NCBI GenBank assembly: GCA_021822605.1
Contig: JAKAQL010000001.1
Span: 1-64,000 of the forward strand
DNA from: Actinomycetes bacterium
GTDB taxonomy: Bacteria > Actinomycetota > Acidimicrobiia > Acidimicrobiales > Acidimicrobiaceae
DNA length: 64,000 nucleotides
Direction: 5' to 3'
Shown here: piece by piece, positions 21,250 through 29,844 of the stretch
Layout: every line of letters starts with the position of its first letter
How positions within the stretch are numbered: the first letter of the stretch is position 1
Position numbers and translations under genes: made by a program
The notes under the pieces: model-generated
The model's database searches: none
What the model saw: the letters and a program-made list of their open reading frames with translations, nothing else
What the model was told of the DNA's origin: nothing

Positions 21250-21954
21250 TTATGACGGCCACTCGTAGAGATGTTCCGGGCGTCCCGATCCGTAGCGAAA
21301 CTCAAGGCGAACTCGCCCTATGCGTGCTAGGTAGGTGAGATAGCGGTGCGCAGTGGGGCGACTTACCCCTGTGCGACTTGCGACATCTTCTGCAGTGAGT
21401 GGTTCGCCAGCACTGCGCAAGATCTCGATGATTCGACCCAGGGTTTGGGGTGAGTGCCCCTTTGGGAGCTGCCGAGTTCCCGTTGCCCGCAGCATGGCGT
21501 AGATCGAATCGACCTCTTCCTGATCTGCCTCATAGAGCGTTTCGAGTCTCTTTTTCATGGAGGCATACATTGAGAGCCGCTCTATGAGCACATGAGTGCT
21601 AAACGGTTTCACGAGATAGTAGAGAGCTCCCCGGCGGACCGCCTCTTCGACACTGCCAGCGTCGCGGGCGGCGGTGATCACAATGACATCGACAGTATCC
21701 TGCGCTGACCCCGTGAGACGGCGCAGCACCTCAAGCCCCGGTATGTCTGGGAGATAAAGGTCAAGCAGGACGAGATCAGGTGCATGATCGCGGACCGCCT
21801 GCAAGACCTCGGTTCCACTGTGCGCTTCAGCGACTACCTCAAAACCACTTACACTATCTACCACGGCGCGATGCAGCGAGGCAACGCGAAAGTCATCATC
21901 CGCGACGACGACTCGAAAGACAGATGCGGAGTTAGGCTTCTGGAGAGTTGTCAT
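21250..21954 (-). CDS. CitB/DcuR-type response regulator
   Basis: The 234-residue protein has a receiver domain at ~12-130 (VVVADDDF acidic pocket, phospho-acceptor Asp in LVLLDLYLPDIPG near residue 63, Lys in LVKPFS). A C-terminal winged helix follows, with AEDVASRTGVSRPTAHRYLTYL and RYGSGRPEHLYEW, typical of the CitB/DcuR/DctR family that controls citrate or C4-dicarboxylate genes. The ATG at 21954 is chosen because GGGAGGGGG precedes it. Longer starts would only extend back into the kinase gene. It overlaps the kinase stop by 23 bases, so the two are coupled. The likely target is the divergent ABC transporter at 24037. Confidence 0.92.
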   Translation of the reverse strand: MTTLQKPNSASVFRVVVADDDFRVASLHRAVVDSVSGFEVVAEAHSGTEVLQAVRDHAPDLVLLDLYLPDIPGLEVLRRLTGSAQDTVDVIVITAARDAGSVEEAVRRGALYYLVKPFSTHVLIERLSMYASMKKRLETLYEADQEEVDSIYAMLRATGTRQLPKGHSPQTLGRIIEILRSAGEPLTAEDVASRTGVSRPTAHRYLTYLARIGRVRLEFRYGSGRPEHLYEWPS

Positions 21955-23536
21955 GCAGAGCCCCCTCCCTTGACTCGGGCTCAAAGATGCCTGGGAGCGT
22001 AACCTGGAAACAAGCCCCGACATCATTCGATACCTCAATGTGCCCATGATAACGCTCAACCAGTTGACGCACCATCGCAAGGCCCAGTCCTCGTCGCAGT
22101 CCCTTCCCAATTGTCTTTGTCGTGAAGCCATCGACAAAGATGGAGTCTCGCTCGTCCACACGTACTCCCGGACCGGAGTCCGTTACCTCTACTATCAGCT
22201 CCGTTTCGTTGCGCAGGAGGCGCACCGCTACCCAGGCATTGGGAAGCCCTTGAGTCGCCTCAATTGCGTTGTCGAGAAGATTGCCGATGACCGTCACCAG
22301 ATCATTCGCGTAGGCGAGTTCGACTGGAAGAAGTACCGCACCCCCTAACTGGAACTCCACGTTACGTTCGGCCGCCACAGCGCTCTTGGCCAGCAGTAGG
22401 GCCACGATGATTGGATTGGCAATCTCGTCGGTCAACCGACTCATCAGTTGCGTATCGCGCAACGTGAGATCGGTGGCGAACTCGATTGCCTCACGTGTTG
22501 CGCCCATCTCGATGAGCCCCACTACGGTATGCATGCGGTTCGAAAAATCATGAGCTTGGGCTCGAAGAGCATCAGTCAACCCCAGCATGCTGTCAAGCTC
22601 GCGCATCAGTGCCTCGGATTCTGTACGGTCGTTGATTGTTACCACGTAGCCGAGAGGGGTACCGTGAGCCTCCACGTGCCTCCGATTGATGACCAAGATG
22701 CGGTCGTTGTGAACGACGATCGTGTCTCGCCCGGTCACCTCACCGAGGATGGCTGACTGTAGGCGGCCATCAGGAATCAGTACACGTGCGGGTCGCCCTA
22801 GATAGCGCTGAGGTAGTTTCAGTAAGTCGATGGCTCCGGAGTTAGCGAATTGGAAATGTCCATCATCATCGAGTCCGATGACCCCTTCGCGAATCCCGTG
22901 GAACATCGCCTCCTGCTCCTGGATGAGCTCCTTGAGTTCATCCAGCTCGAGCCCGAATGTCTGCTTGCGAATCCAGTGGCCAACACCCCAGCTGAGCAGT
23001 AGACCAACTAGCAAGGCGACAGTGAGTGCCTCAAAAATCCGGACGGTCATCGCGATGGCTTCGCTCTGTGACGTTCGGTAATGGAGGTCGATGATGACGC
23101 TGTCGTGACCCTTGGTGCCAGCGACGTGGGCAGCTGCTATCACCGTCACTTCACCTCCAGCGTTGCGGGTTTGGACAGTCGTGTTGGCAGTTGAAGGAGT
23201 AGAGATCAGTTCACCGGGCACGAATCTTCCGGTGCCATCGATGACGACTCCGTTCGAGTTCAACAGAGCAATTCCAGACGCCCCCAGACTGCTCATGAGC
23301 GATGGCAACTGTTGCGGATGCTGGGAGAGTTCAGCGAACGACGAACCTGCAGCGAGAGCCTTCACGGCGAGACGTCCCGCGTTAGCGTACTGAGTGGTGT
23401 CCGGTCTGATGGATCCGTGAAACCAGACGACTCCAGTCAGAATCACGACGACCAAGATGGAAGCCTGTATCAGGGCGAGGCGCTTCTTCATGGTCATACG
23501 ACTTCGCCGGTAACTGTTCACACCGAATCCCCTCAC
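21932..23536 (-). CDS. CitA/DcuS-type sensor histidine kinase
   Basis: A 534-residue membrane kinase. One helix near residues 18-36 and another near 175-195 enclose an extracytoplasmic sensor domain of ~135 residues. A cytosolic PAS domain (~210-320: GIREGVIGLDDDGHFQFAN) is followed by a SpoOB-type histidine box (LRAQAHDFSNRMHTVVGLIEMG) and an HATPase with DLVTVIGNLLDNAIEA, DSGPG and GLGLAMVRQLV. This is the architecture of citrate/fumarate sensors CitA and DcuS. The start is GTG at 23536; an ATG at 23497 is an alternative. Its neighbour is the cognate regulator, and the pair is divergent from an importer of the branched-chain type. Confidence 0.93.
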   Translation of the reverse strand: MRGFGVNSYRRSRMTMKKRLALIQASILVVVILTGVVWFHGSIRPDTTQYANAGRLAVKALAAGSSFAELSQHPQQLPSLMSSLGASGIALLNSNGVVIDGTGRFVPGELISTPSTANTTVQTRNAGGEVTVIAAAHVAGTKGHDSVIIDLHYRTSQSEAIAMTVRIFEALTVALLVGLLLSWGVGHWIRKQTFGLELDELKELIQEQEAMFHGIREGVIGLDDDGHFQFANSGAIDLLKLPQRYLGRPARVLIPDGRLQSAILGEVTGRDTIVVHNDRILVINRRHVEAHGTPLGYVVTINDRTESEALMRELDSMLGLTDALRAQAHDFSNRMHTVVGLIEMGATREAIEFATDLTLRDTQLMSRLTDEIANPIIVALLLAKSAVAAERNVEFQLGGAVLLPVELAYANDLVTVIGNLLDNAIEATQGLPNAWVAVRLLRNETELIVEVTDSGPGVRVDERDSIFVDGFTTKTIGKGLRRGLGLAMVRQLVERYHGHIEVSNDVGACFQVTLPGIFEPESREGALHDNSPEA

Positions 23537-24036
23537 TTGCGGATGACTTCACAGCGGCTACTCCCCACCAACAGCCATACATCGCGGTATCACCAGCACC
23601 ACCATAGTACTTGAGGCGATACCCGGACTTTTGATCCGCAGTGATTTTTGTCGCCGAGTACGGTGATCGGCAGGGTTCGGTCGCCTGTGAAGGGCCGAGT
23701 TGCTGAGGCGGGGCTGGCTGCCCTGAGGATTCAATTTGGGCCGTCAGTGTCAAGTAGGTCAAGACGACACCCTACCTACCAGGCACTGACGAGGATGGGT
23801 TGCCGCAATATCTTGCTGTTGTCACACTCAAACGGGGGTAGTTGTTCATGATGGGCGAGGCGATCTCCTCTGGCTCGGTGGATGGTGTCGGTTTTGTGTC
23901 TTCTCAGACGGATTGTTTTGTGAGCACAATGAACACAACGCCAATCAATGAAATCTAGGCGCGCTTTGTGTACGCAATGTGAATTTTGATCGATCTGGGA
24001 ATAGAACAGTATCTGTCAAGCAGAAGGGGGGGGAAG
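23537..24036. other. Divergent promoter region between the two-component system and the ABC importer
   Basis: About 500 bases without a gene. It must hold the promoters of citAB-type genes (leftward) and of the importer (rightward). The only symmetric element I see is TTGTG-AG-CACAA at 23918-23929, with further TTTTGTG and ACACAA half-sites nearby. Confidence 0.5.
23918..23929. promoter_or_regulatory. Candidate operator TTGTG-N2-CACAA upstream of the importer
   Basis: A perfect 5+5 inverted repeat with a two-base centre, about 110 bases before livH. A direct TTTTGTG copy lies at 23892-23898 and an ACACAA half-site downstream. It could be the binding site of the neighbouring CitB-type regulator; this is inference from position and symmetry only. 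Confidence 0.4.
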
Positions 24037-24912
24037 ATGCATCTGTTTTTACTGACCTTGGGTTTTGGGATCGTCACAGCTGCGGTACTGTCGCTCGCAT
24101 CGGTCGGTTTGAGCCTCCAGTTTGGAGTCACCAACTACGTCAACTTCGCCTACGGTGCCTACCTCGCCGTTGGGATGTACATGACTTATACGTGCATGAC
24201 AGCCTTTCACCTGCCGTTCTTGATCGGAGCAGTGATTGGGATACTCACGGCAGGCATTGTCGCGGTGATCGTTGACATCTTGGTCCTGGAACGCTTTGTC
24301 AAACGTGGGACGTCCGGCTTCTTCTTGCTGATCGTCACCTTCGGACTCCAACTGATACTGCTCAATCTCGCGCAGGCGATCTGGGGAGTAGGATTTGATC
24401 GCTACCCAATTGCTCAAGGCAAGCCGCTCACGATTGGACCATTTAGTGTGACGGTGGCCCAGCTGGAGGTAGTTGGCGTGGCTATTATCGCCCTCGTAGC
24501 GGTTCATTTGCTTTTGACTAAGTCGAGGCTCGGCAAAGCAATGCGCGCAATGTCAGATAATAAGATGCTCGCACAGGCTAGTGGAATCGATATCAATGCT
24601 ACTACATTGTGGACTTGGTTCTTTACTGGGTGTCTCGCCGGATTGGGGGGTATTGCGCTGGCACTCAATACCGTCGAGTTTCAGGTGTTCACGGGCAATA
24701 GTTTCTTATTTGTGATCTTTGCGGCTGTAATTCTAGGCGGCATCGGCAAAATTTATGGCGCTATGCTAGGCGCGCTCATCATTGGTCTCGTGGTGGGTCT
24801 TTCCAGTCTCGTTATCTCCTCGGCGTACAACGTTGATGTTGCATTCGCAGTATTAGTGATTGTGCTGCTTATCCGCCCACAAGGGATCTTTGCAATAGCT
24901 GGAAAGGCGTAG
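24037..24912 (+). CDS. livH: Branched-chain-type ABC importer permease (LivH family)
   Basis: Polytopic inner-membrane permease of the HAAT (hydrophobic amino acid/amide) importer class, 291 residues. The sequence is hydrophobic throughout and has the family landmarks ASVGLSLQFGVTNYVNFAYGA near the start, AMRAMSDNKMLAQASGIDIN (the EAA-like loop that contacts the ATPase) and VILGGIGKIYGAMLGALIIG. The ATG at 24037 has a run of eight Gs just upstream; an in-frame TTG at 23986 would add 17 residues without a ribosome site. First gene of a five-gene transporter locus. The transported substrate is not revealed by the sequence. Confidence 0.92.
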   Translation: MHLFLLTLGFGIVTAAVLSLASVGLSLQFGVTNYVNFAYGAYLAVGMYMTYTCMTAFHLPFLIGAVIGILTAGIVAVIVDILVLERFVKRGTSGFFLLIVTFGLQLILLNLAQAIWGVGFDRYPIAQGKPLTIGPFSVTVAQLEVVGVAIIALVAVHLLLTKSRLGKAMRAMSDNKMLAQASGIDINATTLWTWFFTGCLAGLGGIALALNTVEFQVFTGNSFLFVIFAAVILGGIGKIYGAMLGALIIGLVVGLSSLVISSAYNVDVAFAVLVIVLLIRPQGIFAIAGKA

Positions 24913-24920
24913 GTACAACT

Positions 24921-25937
24921 ATGGCAATACTCATCGGTTATCTTGCGACACTCGGGGTCTATTTCTGTATCTACAATATCTTTGCCATCGGCTTGAATAT
25001 TCAGTTCGGGTATGCAGGTATTCTCGACTTCACCGTCATCACCTTCATGGCAATCGGCGCGTATATGGCCGGTGTTGGATCGCTTGGGCCGGCACAACCT
25101 GGAACGGAGATTTACTATATTCTCGGGCTTTCACTGCCCTGGCCCCTTGCCCTGATCTTGGGGGCGGTAAGCGCGGGAGTTCTCGGCTATCTGATTGGAT
25201 TGATCGCTCTTCGGAGATTGCGCTCGGACTATCTCGCGATTGTTACGCTGGCCGCTGGATCGATCATTTATGGTCTTGTCGGCAATAATACTAAGATTTT
25301 CGACGGCTACGAGGGTCTTGTTGGAGTACCTCAGCCATTCAATGGAGTTCTTAATCTCAGTCCAAATACCTATGACTTGGTATTTATGATCTTTGCAGCG
25401 GTCATCATGCTACTGCTTTGGGTTCTTGCAAATCGGCTTTATAAGTCACCACTCGGTAGAGCAATGCGCGCCACCCGTGAGGATCTCGACGTAGCGGAGG
25501 CATTTGGTAAAAATACCTATCGCATACGAATGATGGCGATGGTCATCGGTGCAGTGTTTGTGGGTATTGGTGGTGTGCTCACCATCTGGTTCATCACAGC
25601 TCTGGCTCCGGCCGGGTGGGGTACGAGTGAGACATTTGTGGTCTGGGCGGCACTCATCGTCGGTGGAATGGGCAACAACAAGGGTGCGGTCATCGGGTCG
25701 TTTCTGGTAGCAGTGCTGTTCAATGAGGCGACGAGGTTTCTACCAAGTATCAACGGGCTTCCTAGCTTGATTCCGGAGATAAGAAATATCTGCATCGGCG
25801 CGCTTGTGATCTTAACTCTGCGGTTCCGCCCTCAGGGGGTGTTTCCTGAGCGGAAGGCAAAGTTCTTCGAGCTGCCATTGACAGGTCGAGGCAGAGAGCG
25901 AGAGCATGAGGTTGTAGTTACAGGGGCTGAGGAGTAG
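24921..25937 (+). CDS. livM: Branched-chain-type ABC importer permease (LivM family)
   Basis: Second permease subunit, 338 residues, highly hydrophobic. Landmarks are IFAIGLNIQFGYAGILDFTVITFMAIGAY (given in two parts, IFAIGLNIQFGYAG and ILDFTVITFMAIGAY), the cytosolic loop GRAMRATREDLDVAEAFGKN, and IVGGMGNNKGAVIGSF. The C-terminus is a charged cytosolic tail. It begins 8 bases after livH and its stop overlaps the livG start region, so it is clearly operonic. Confidence 0.93.
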   Translation: MAILIGYLATLGVYFCIYNIFAIGLNIQFGYAGILDFTVITFMAIGAYMAGVGSLGPAQPGTEIYYILGLSLPWPLALILGAVSAGVLGYLIGLIALRRLRSDYLAIVTLAAGSIIYGLVGNNTKIFDGYEGLVGVPQPFNGVLNLSPNTYDLVFMIFAAVIMLLLWVLANRLYKSPLGRAMRATREDLDVAEAFGKNTYRIRMMAMVIGAVFVGIGGVLTIWFITALAPAGWGTSETFVVWAALIVGGMGNNKGAVIGSFLVAVLFNEATRFLPSINGLPSLIPEIRNICIGALVILTLRFRPQGVFPERKAKFFELPLTGRGREREHEVVVTGAEE

Positions 25938-25939
25938 TG

Positions 25940-26737
25940 ATGGAGCAGATGAAGCCCATTCTCTCAGTTGCCCAGCTGGAGAAGTCCTTCGGCGGGGTGC
26001 AGGCAGTTCGAGGTGCCGAGTTCGAGGTGTTGGAGGGCTCGATTACCGCACTCATCGGCCCCAACGGCGCGGGTAAGTCGACGGTGGTCAATCTCATTGC
26101 GGGAGCCTTACGCCCAGATGCGGGACAGGTTCACTTTCGAGGAGTTGACATTACCGGATACAAACCGCATCAGGTTGCGGGGCATGGCCTGATTCGGACC
26201 TTCCAGATATCGCGCGAGTACCCGGCGATGACGGTCCTTGAGAATCTTATGGTGTCGCCGCTCGGTCAAACGGGCGAACATCTCTTCTCAGCATTATTTC
26301 GTCGCGGTCATTACAAGAGCGAGGAGCGAGAGTTCGTTGAGAAGGCGATCGCTATTCTCGACGAATTTGGCCTCTATGGGATGCGCAATGAGTATGCACG
26401 AAATCTCAGCGGAGGACAGAAGCGCCTGCTTGAGCTCGCCCGGGCAGTGATGGCAGATCCGAAGATGCTCATCCTAGATGAACCGATGGCAGGTATCAAC
26501 CCCGCCTTGATCTCACGCATCGGTGAGCACATGCTTCGCTTGAAAGAGGACAATGGCTACACGTTCCTCATGGTTGAACACAATCTCGATGTGGTGGAGC
26601 GGGTCTGTGATCATGTGGTCGTGCTGGCGGTGGGTCGCACACTGGCCCAAGGAACCATGAGTGAACTTCGCCAAGATGCAGAGGTCGTGTCGGCCTATTT
26701 GACAGGAGGGTCTGTTGGTGCAGGTACTAAAGGTTGA
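25940..26737 (+). CDS. livG: ABC importer ATPase (LivG family)
   Basis: Cytosolic ATPase subunit of 265 residues. Walker A GPNGAGKST near residue 40, signature LSGGQKRLLELARA, Walker B MLILDEPMAGINP and the switch histidine in FLMVEHNLDVV. The long insert between Walker A and the signature (YPAMTVLENLMVSP) is typical of LivG rather than LivF. The ATG at 25940 is preferred to the overlapping GTG at 25937 because GAGGAG lies at a good distance. Confidence 0.93.
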   Translation: MEQMKPILSVAQLEKSFGGVQAVRGAEFEVLEGSITALIGPNGAGKSTVVNLIAGALRPDAGQVHFRGVDITGYKPHQVAGHGLIRTFQISREYPAMTVLENLMVSPLGQTGEHLFSALFRRGHYKSEEREFVEKAIAILDEFGLYGMRNEYARNLSGGQKRLLELARAVMADPKMLILDEPMAGINPALISRIGEHMLRLKEDNGYTFLMVEHNLDVVERVCDHVVVLAVGRTLAQGTMSELRQDAEVVSAYLTGGSVGAGTKG

Positions 26738-27437
26738 CCAGCTCACCGCCGGGTATGGGAAGATCCCCATCGTTCAGGAGGTGTCTCTTGAGGTGGGTGT
26801 CGGACAGGTAGTCACTATCGTCGGTCCCAACGGTGCGGGGAAATCGACCTTTCTCAAGGCGGTGTTTGGATTGATTTCGAGGATGGGAGGAGCGATTCAC
26901 CTCGATGGTGATGACATTACCCATGTTCCAACCCATCGACTTGCACACGCTGGCGTGGCATATGTGCCTCAAAATGAGAATGTCTTCCCATCGATGTCGG
27001 TCGAGGAGAATCTAGAACTCGGGAGTTTCGTGACGTCGAAGGGGTTCCGGACCCGGGTCAACGACATCTGGGGAATTTTTCCCGAGCTCCGACCGGCGAA
27101 GGGAAAGAAGGCCGGTCTTTTGAGTGGTGGGCAACGCAACATGCTCGGGATGGCGCGTGCGCTCATGGCGGAGCCCAAGGTGGTGCTATTGGATGAGCCT
27201 ACAGCTGGTCTATCTCCTGCAAATGTTGAGGTGGTATGGACACAGATCGCTGCCATTAGCGAGCTGGGAACCAGTGTGGTGGTCGTTGAGCAGAACGTAG
27301 ACAGAGCACTCGATAGTTCGGATCATTGCTACATCATTGTTGCGGGCCGCAACCACGACCATGCGGCTCCGGAGATTCTTCGCAAGTTGGACTTAGCGAG
27401 CATCTTTTTGGGCGCTTCTGCAGAGCGGCAGGCCTGA
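26718..27437 (+). CDS. livF: ABC importer ATPase (LivF family)
   Basis: Second ATPase subunit, 239 residues. Walker A GPNGAGKST, signature LLSGGQRNMLGMARAL, Walker B VVLLDEPTAGLSP and VVVEQNVDRAL with Gln-Asn after the catalytic Glu region, as usual in LivF. It overlaps the end of livG by 20 bases. AGGAGG at 26704-26709 sits 8 bases before the GTG at 26718; the TTG at 26715 is a less likely start. Confidence 0.92.
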   Translation: MQVLKVDQLTAGYGKIPIVQEVSLEVGVGQVVTIVGPNGAGKSTFLKAVFGLISRMGGAIHLDGDDITHVPTHRLAHAGVAYVPQNENVFPSMSVEENLELGSFVTSKGFRTRVNDIWGIFPELRPAKGKKAGLLSGGQRNMLGMARALMAEPKVVLLDEPTAGLSPANVEVVWTQIAAISELGTSVVVVEQNVDRALDSSDHCYIIVAGRNHDHAAPEILRKLDLASIFLGASAERQA

Positions 27438-27447
27438 GATAAGTCTC

Positions 27448-27462
27448 TACCTCGACGAGGTA
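27448..27462 (+). other. Small hairpin between livF and the binding-protein gene
   Basis: TACCTC-GAC-GAGGTA forms a perfect 6-bp stem with a 3-base loop in the 53-base gap. Such hairpins between ATPase and binding-protein genes can change relative mRNA levels; here this is only a possibility. Confidence 0.3.
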
Positions 27463-27490
27463 TGAGTGAAAGGAAAAGGGGGAGTTATTC

Positions 27491-28807
27491 ATGTTGCGTA
27501 AGCAGTCGGTGCGAGGGAACAGGGTCCGCAAGAGCAGAGTCCGAAGAGGAGGAGTTGTTGGTACCAGTCTACTCGCCCTTGGAGCCATGACCATGGCAGC
27601 GTGCGGCAGCACGGCTAGCGCGGCGAGCACGAGCGGTAAGTCAAAGGGTATTAGCGGCACGATTCAGGCTGGGATTCTCCTCCCGATGAGTGGGAAAGAG
27701 GCGTTTGTCGGCCAGTGGTTCGATCATGGAGTTGAGGCTGGCCTGTATGCAGTCAATCATGGCGGAGGGGTCCTTGGTGCAAAAATCTCCGGGACGCTAG
27801 CCGACACCGCCGGAGACCCAGTCGATGCGGTTACCGCGTTCCATACCCTGCTGCTGCACAACCCTTCGGTGATCTTTGGGCCATCGTCGCTCGAGATCGA
27901 GGGTGTGGTTCGCCAGTTTGGTCCAGATCATGTGGTGGACTTCATGGAGGGCGGTACGACGCAGCTCGATTATATGAAGTATCCTTATGTCTACCGGGTC
28001 TTCCCGTCGGACTCCGAGCTCCTCTCTGGCGAGGCATATTATGCATATCAGGGCAAGGGGTGCCACCTTGCGGCGGAGGTGTATGATTCAGGGCCCAATG
28101 CACAAGCGGAGGTCGGACCGGTCACCAGAGCCTACGAGAAGCTGGGAGGCAAGATCGTGGCCAGCGAAACAATTGTCGCGGGCCAGAGTTCGTATCTTTC
28201 GACAGTTGCGAAGATGTTCTCTGGAGCACAGAGACCACAGTGCGTGTTCTTTCATATGGACCCGCAGACGGCGAGCACGTTCTTTGCTAATGTCAGCCAA
28301 TTAGGGCATCTGAATCTGCCGTTCATCACGGGCGATACAGGTGCCTCTACCCAGATGGCCCAGGCGATGGGACTCGCAAATGCCAGCAAGTGGCTGTCTG
28401 GCATGGCGGCTCCTCCAGCGTACGCACAGTCAAACGCGGCGTTCCTGAACGCTTATCAAGCGGTGTGGCACACCAACAAGCCGTTGCCAGCATCGCCAGC
28501 GATGTATGACGCGGTAATCATTGCAGCACTCGCTATGGATGCAGCCCACTCGTCAAATCCGACGGTTTGGCGCCCGTTTATCACTAAGGTATCGAATCCG
28601 CCGGGGACCAAGTGCTATACCTATACGAGCTGCGCAGCGTTGTTGAAGAAGGGTTCGAAGATCAACTATCAAGGCGCTAGTGGGAACGAGGATTTCAATC
28701 AGTACCATAATGTGTTCTCCTCGTTTGAGGTTGTGAAGTTCACATCCTCTGGCAGTTTGAAGACCGTGTTCAACGAGCCTGCCAGCGCCCTCGCAAAACT
28801 CTATTGA
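27491..28807 (+). CDS. Branched-chain-type ABC substrate-binding lipoprotein (LivK family)
   Basis: A 438-residue exported binding protein with a type II signal: very basic N-terminus, hydrophobic core and lipobox MAAC near residue 38. The mature part follows Peripla_BP_6: IQAGILLPMSGKEAFVGQWFDHGVEAGL at the start (shown in parts: IQAGILLPMSGKEA, FVGQWFDHGVEAG), then VIFGPSSLEI and FITGDTGAST. AAAAGGGGGA precedes the ATG. It lies 53 bases after livF and completes the importer. Given the CitA/CitB-type sensor upstream, a carboxylate ligand should be considered alongside amino acids or amides; this is inference. Confidence 0.92.
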   Translation: MLRKQSVRGNRVRKSRVRRGGVVGTSLLALGAMTMAACGSTASAASTSGKSKGISGTIQAGILLPMSGKEAFVGQWFDHGVEAGLYAVNHGGGVLGAKISGTLADTAGDPVDAVTAFHTLLLHNPSVIFGPSSLEIEGVVRQFGPDHVVDFMEGGTTQLDYMKYPYVYRVFPSDSELLSGEAYYAYQGKGCHLAAEVYDSGPNAQAEVGPVTRAYEKLGGKIVASETIVAGQSSYLSTVAKMFSGAQRPQCVFFHMDPQTASTFFANVSQLGHLNLPFITGDTGASTQMAQAMGLANASKWLSGMAAPPAYAQSNAAFLNAYQAVWHTNKPLPASPAMYDAVIIAALAMDAAHSSNPTVWRPFITKVSNPPGTKCYTYTSCAALLKKGSKINYQGASGNEDFNQYHNVFSSFEVVKFTSSGSLKTVFNEPASALAKLY

Positions 28808-28820
28808 TTGCACTTTCGTA

Positions 28821-28877
28821 TCGAACGGGCTTGCACATGGCTGTTGTGTCAAGGCAAGCCACGTTGAGCCCGTTCGA
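28821..28877 (+). terminator. Nested inverted repeat after the binding-protein gene
   Basis: TCGAACGGGCT (28821-28831) is perfectly complementary to AGCCCGTTCGA (28867-28877). An overlapping alternative pair, GGCTTGC (28828-28834) and GCAAGCC (28854-28860), could form instead. It begins 13 bases after the stop codon, so a terminator or mRNA-stabilising hairpin is likely, although no strong T-run follows. Confidence 0.55.
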
Positions 28878-29844
28878 CATTCTTCAACGCCACGCTCGAT
28901 GGGGAGCGCCTGAGGTGTCATTACCAAACCTGACCCAGCACCATGACCCAGCACCATGACCAAGCACTATGACCAAGCACCATGACGTGGTACTTGAACT
29001 GGTGGTGGAGCGAATATTGGTTGATCGAGATACGGGTTTGACCGAGTGTGAACAAAATGTGTCGAGATCCTCGTGGAGCATACCTGACGATAGGTGATCC
29101 GTTGGAACCGAATCCTTCTGGTAGCGGTGCGGATTGTCGGGAACGGTTTGGGTGAGACCGGTTGGGGACCAGAGGATATCTTCGACACCACGACGTTCAG
29201 GTGGACACGTTCCAGCCTTGGAATGCATGACTCGATATCGTACGAAATGTTGACCGACGGCGAAATCGAGTTAGCTGTTTCAGGTTAGCCTTCACTTTGT
29301 CGAACGCCGATGGAGGAAATGGGAGGATCGTTCGTTGAGTCCACTGGGTAGATGGACTTTGTCGAAGGGTCTCTGATGGATTGTGACGAGGGACCGAGCG
29401 ATGCGTCATCAGGGAGCGAGATGGGTGTGGGCCGGTTGCAGCTAGCTGTTGGCTGGCTTGTTGACACAACGGGGTACGCAGTTGGCCCTCTCTGTAGCTG
29501 GTGTTAGCGCCGGTGATCATCGTCGATCCCTCCCGAGGTTCTTGAGGACGAGACGCTCCATGAGGACCACGCATGCGTCGGTGAGCACTGCCATTGCATG
29601 CCAGTCGTGCCTTGGAGCTCGACTGGCATACCCGACCACCGGGAGTGAAAGATACCCTGTCGACCTTCGTGAAGCTTTGGGCTCCTCGGTACCGAAGTAG
29701 GTTCTGTTGCCTTCGGTGTTGGTGCAAAAGGATACGCTCGCAGTGCCGAAGAGTACCGAGTTGAACACAAGCAAGGTCGCTCAGGCCGTCTGGTCGGAGC
29801 TGCGCTGCTGGGAATAGTCGCGTGATCGCCCGGTTGTTACGTGA
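28878..29844. other. Gene-poor stretch of about 970 bases
   Basis: No convincing gene. Reading frames of 60-220 codons on both strands have no recognisable domain and no ribosome site. The only structure is the 13-bp tandem repeat at 28931-28982. It may be decayed sequence. Confidence 0.45.
28931..28982 (+). repeat. 13-bp tandem repeat, four copies
   Basis: Four head-to-tail copies of TGACCCAGCACCA / TGACCAAGCACCA. The 13-bp period is not a multiple of three, which supports a non-coding location. Confidence 0.9.
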
